This document shows, one piece after another, positions 62,554-64,000 of a DNA stretch of 64,000 nt (position 1 is its first letter; each line of letters begins with the position of its first letter). Both the position numbers and the translations under genes were made by a program. The notes under the pieces were generated by a model that was given only the letters and a program-made list of their open reading frames with translations, was not told where the DNA came from and made no database searches. The stretch is from assembly GCF_900177275.1 (NCBI RefSeq), contig NZ_FXAG01000002.1:55234-119233 (forward strand), written 5' to 3'. This DNA comes from Pseudogulbenkiania subflava DSM 22618 (GTDB taxonomy: Bacteria; Pseudomonadota; Gammaproteobacteria; Burkholderiales; Chromobacteriaceae).

Positions 62554-63485
62554 GCCAGCGACTCCCGCCTTTGCTTGCCGTGCGCCAGCAGGTTCGCCAC
62601 CGCGGTGGAGGCGAGCCGGCCGTTGGAGTCGTCGGCGCGACTGGTGAGCACGATCGGCACGCGCGCGCCCATCACGATCCCGGCCGAGGCGGCGGCGGCG
62701 AGGTAGGACAGCTGCTTGGCCAGCATGTTGCCGGATTCCAGATCGGGCACCAGCAGGATGTCCGGGTCGCCCGCCACCGGTGAGACGATGCCCTTGGTCG
62801 CCGCCGCCTCGCGCGAGATGGCGTTGTCGAAGGCGAGCGGGCCGTCCAGGATGGCGCCGGTGATCTGGCCGCGGTCGGCCATCTTGCACAGCGCGGCGGC
62901 GTCGATGGTGGAGCGCATCTCCGGGTTGATGGTCTCCACCGCCGACAGGATCGCCACCTTGGGCCGGGCGATGCCCAGGGCGTGGCACAGGTCGATGGCG
63001 TTCTGGCAGATGTCGCGCTTGGCGGTGAGGTCGGGCTCGATGTTGATCGCCGCGTCGGTGATGAACAGGTAGCGCGGGTAGCTCTCCACCTTCATGATGA
63101 ACACGTGGCTGATGCGGCGCTCGGTGCGGATGCCGCTGCTGCGCGCCGTCACCTCGGTCATGAATTCGTCGGTGTGCAGGCTGCCCTTCATCAGGATGTC
63201 GGCGTAGCCGTCGCGCACCAGCGCCACCGCCTGCTCCGCAGCGGCGTGGCTGTGCGGCACGTCGATGGTCTCGAAGCGCGTGAGGTCGACGCCGAGTTCC
63301 TCGGCCAGTTTCTTCAGCTTGACCTGCGGCGCGATCAGGATCGGCCGGGCGATGCCGTGGTCAGCGCTCTCCACTGCGCCCATGAGCGCCTCGCGGCTGC
63401 ACGGATGCGCCACTGCCATCGGCAACGGCCCGAGCTGCTCGGCCTGTTGCAGGATATCGTCGAAGGCTTGATCGTCATGCGTCAT
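62550..63485 (-). CDS. Phosphate acetyl/butyryltransferase family protein
   Basis: 311 aa, the short Pta/Ptb form without the N-terminal DRTGG/P-loop domain of long Pta. Transfers an acyl group between CoA and phosphate. Markers: MAVAHPCSREALMGAVESAD, GYADILMKGSLHTDEFMTEV, SHVFIMKVESYPRYLFITDA, AILSAVETINPEMRSTIDAA, GPLAFDNAIS and LLVPDLESGNMLAKQLSYLA. Coupled by overlap to ackA, so it most likely makes acyl-phosphate for it. Acetyl versus butyryl specificity cannot be read from sequence. Confidence 0.92.
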   Translation of the reverse strand: MTHDDQAFDDILQQAEQLGPLPMAVAHPCSREALMGAVESADHGIARPILIAPQVKLKKLAEELGVDLTRFETIDVPHSHAAAEQAVALVRDGYADILMKGSLHTDEFMTEVTARSSGIRTERRISHVFIMKVESYPRYLFITDAAINIEPDLTAKRDICQNAIDLCHALGIARPKVAILSAVETINPEMRSTIDAAALCKMADRGQITGAILDGPLAFDNAISREAAATKGIVSPVAGDPDILLVPDLESGNMLAKQLSYLAAAASAGIVMGARVPIVLTSRADDSNGRLASTAVANLLAHGKQRRESLA

Positions 63486-63499
63486 GCTCGGTGCCTCTC

Positions 63500-64000
63500 T
63501 TAGGCCATGATGTGGTAGCCGCCGTCGACATAGAAGGTGTCACCGGTCAGCGAACGCGCCGCGTCCGAAATCAGGAAGGCGCAGGTCTGGCCGACGTCCT
63601 CGATGTCCACCAGGCGGTTCTGCGGCGCGCGCGCGATGGCGTCGTCGATCAGTTGGTCGAAATGCGCGATGCCGGAGGCGGCGCGGGTTTTCAGCGGCCC
63701 CGGCGACACCGCGTGCACGCGGATGCCCTGGCTGCCCAGCTCGTGCGCCAGATAGCGCGTGACGCTCTCCAGCGCCGCCTTGACCGGTCCCATGATATTG
63801 TAGTTCTGCACCACTTTGTCGGCGCCGTAATAGCTCATGGTGATCAGCGTGCCGCCGTGTTTCATCAGCGGTTCGGCCAGGCGCGCGGTTTCGATGAAGG
63901 AATAGCACGATACCTGCATCGCCTGCTGGAAACCGGCCAGCGACACGTCGGTGACGCGGCCGTGCAGATCCTGCATCGGGCAGAAGGCGATGGAGTGGAT
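63500..64000 (-). CDS. fabI: Enoyl-[acyl-carrier-protein] reductase FabI (C-terminal part, partial)
   Basis: The last 166 residues; the 5' end is beyond the window. SDR-fold NADH enzyme for the last step of fatty acid elongation. Visible: IHSIAF at the edge, SYYGADKVVQNYNIMGPVKA (the Tyr-X6-Lys-type catalytic segment), VTRYLAHELGSQGIRVHAVS, PGPLKTRAASGI and the end GDTFYVDGGYHIMA. It is the first of three genes, 14 bp before the phosphotransacylase. As pta-ackA partners are unusual for fatty acid synthesis, this may be a second, dedicated FabI copy. Confidence 0.93.
   Translation of the reverse strand: MHSIAFCPMQDLHGRVTDVSLAGFQQAMQVSCYSFIETARLAEPLMKHGGTLITMSYYGADKVVQNYNIMGPVKAALESVTRYLAHELGSQGIRVHAVSPGPLKTRAASGIAHFDQLIDDAIARAPQNRLVDIEDVGQTCAFLISDAARSLTGDTFYVDGGYHIMA

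Noticed and set aside
61501-62706. 401-codon open frame antisense to ackA
   Set aside because: It is antisense to a clear acetate kinase and has shadow-type composition.

Overview
The window is a compact, high-GC chromosomal segment of a Gram-negative proteobacterium. Gene families and gene order (rplM-rpsI-argC-erpA, hmp-nsrR, anr/hemN, suhB/trmJ, folB/plsY) suggest a betaproteobacterium, probably Neisseriales/Chromobacteriaceae. That placement is inference from recognised families; no database was searched. There are about 60 intact protein genes, two clear gene remnants, and one partial gene at each edge. I saw no tRNA, rRNA, CRISPR array, phage or transposase gene.

Layout. 1-9.8 kb: the 5' end of a basic Arg-rich protein gene, mutY, relA, a candidate small RNA, rplM-rpsI, argC, erpA under an IscR-like palindrome, cheR, dadA, a group II truncated haemoglobin gene and a small exported protein gene. 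9.8-20.5 kb: divergent folB/plsY, a class II deacetylase-like gene, a moxR-DUF58-tgpA operon, then rpoS-nlpD-pcm-surE and nadA on the minus strand. 21-27.2 kb: a Pat-type protein acetyltransferase gene, the rpsP-rimM-trmD-rplS operon, ogt and xerD. 27.2-40.6 kb: clpS-clpA, a cold-shock gene, two unrelated NADP-isocitrate dehydrogenase genes in tandem, rluE, aceK, a conserved hypothetical gene and mutS. 40.7-47.4 kb: a GbsR/MarR-like regulator gene with cyanide-insensitive oxidase genes, a broken LysR gene, and a beta-alanine catabolic operon (aminotransferase, cupin, semialdehyde dehydrogenase). 47.5-64 kb: a broken sigma54-activator gene, a 600-bp gene-poor stretch, suhB/trmJ, a DUF1853 gene, anr/hemN with tandem ANR boxes, a patatin gene, hmp-nsrR with NsrR boxes shared with a small membrane protein gene, queF, murJ, rpsT, pldA and a fabI-pta-ackA operon.

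Two functional themes recur. The first is oxygen and nitric oxide physiology. ANR, HemN, the CIO-type oxidase, Hmp, NsrR, a truncated haemoglobin and IscR-type control of erpA are all present, and the intergenic regions contain matching ANR, NsrR and IscR-like sites. The second is partition of the isocitrate node between two isocitrate dehydrogenases and the regulator AceK.

The most unusual non-coding signal is a set of palindromic MITE-like elements. Three of them (141-266 bp) have related ends, and each abuts exactly the TAA stop codon of a neighbouring gene (clpA, mmsA, nsrR). A fourth, short hairpin with similar ends begins at the stop codon of rluE. A second candidate novelty is a ~100-nt small RNA between relA and rplM with its own promoter, its own terminator and a CCUCC-rich anti-Shine-Dalgarno stretch.
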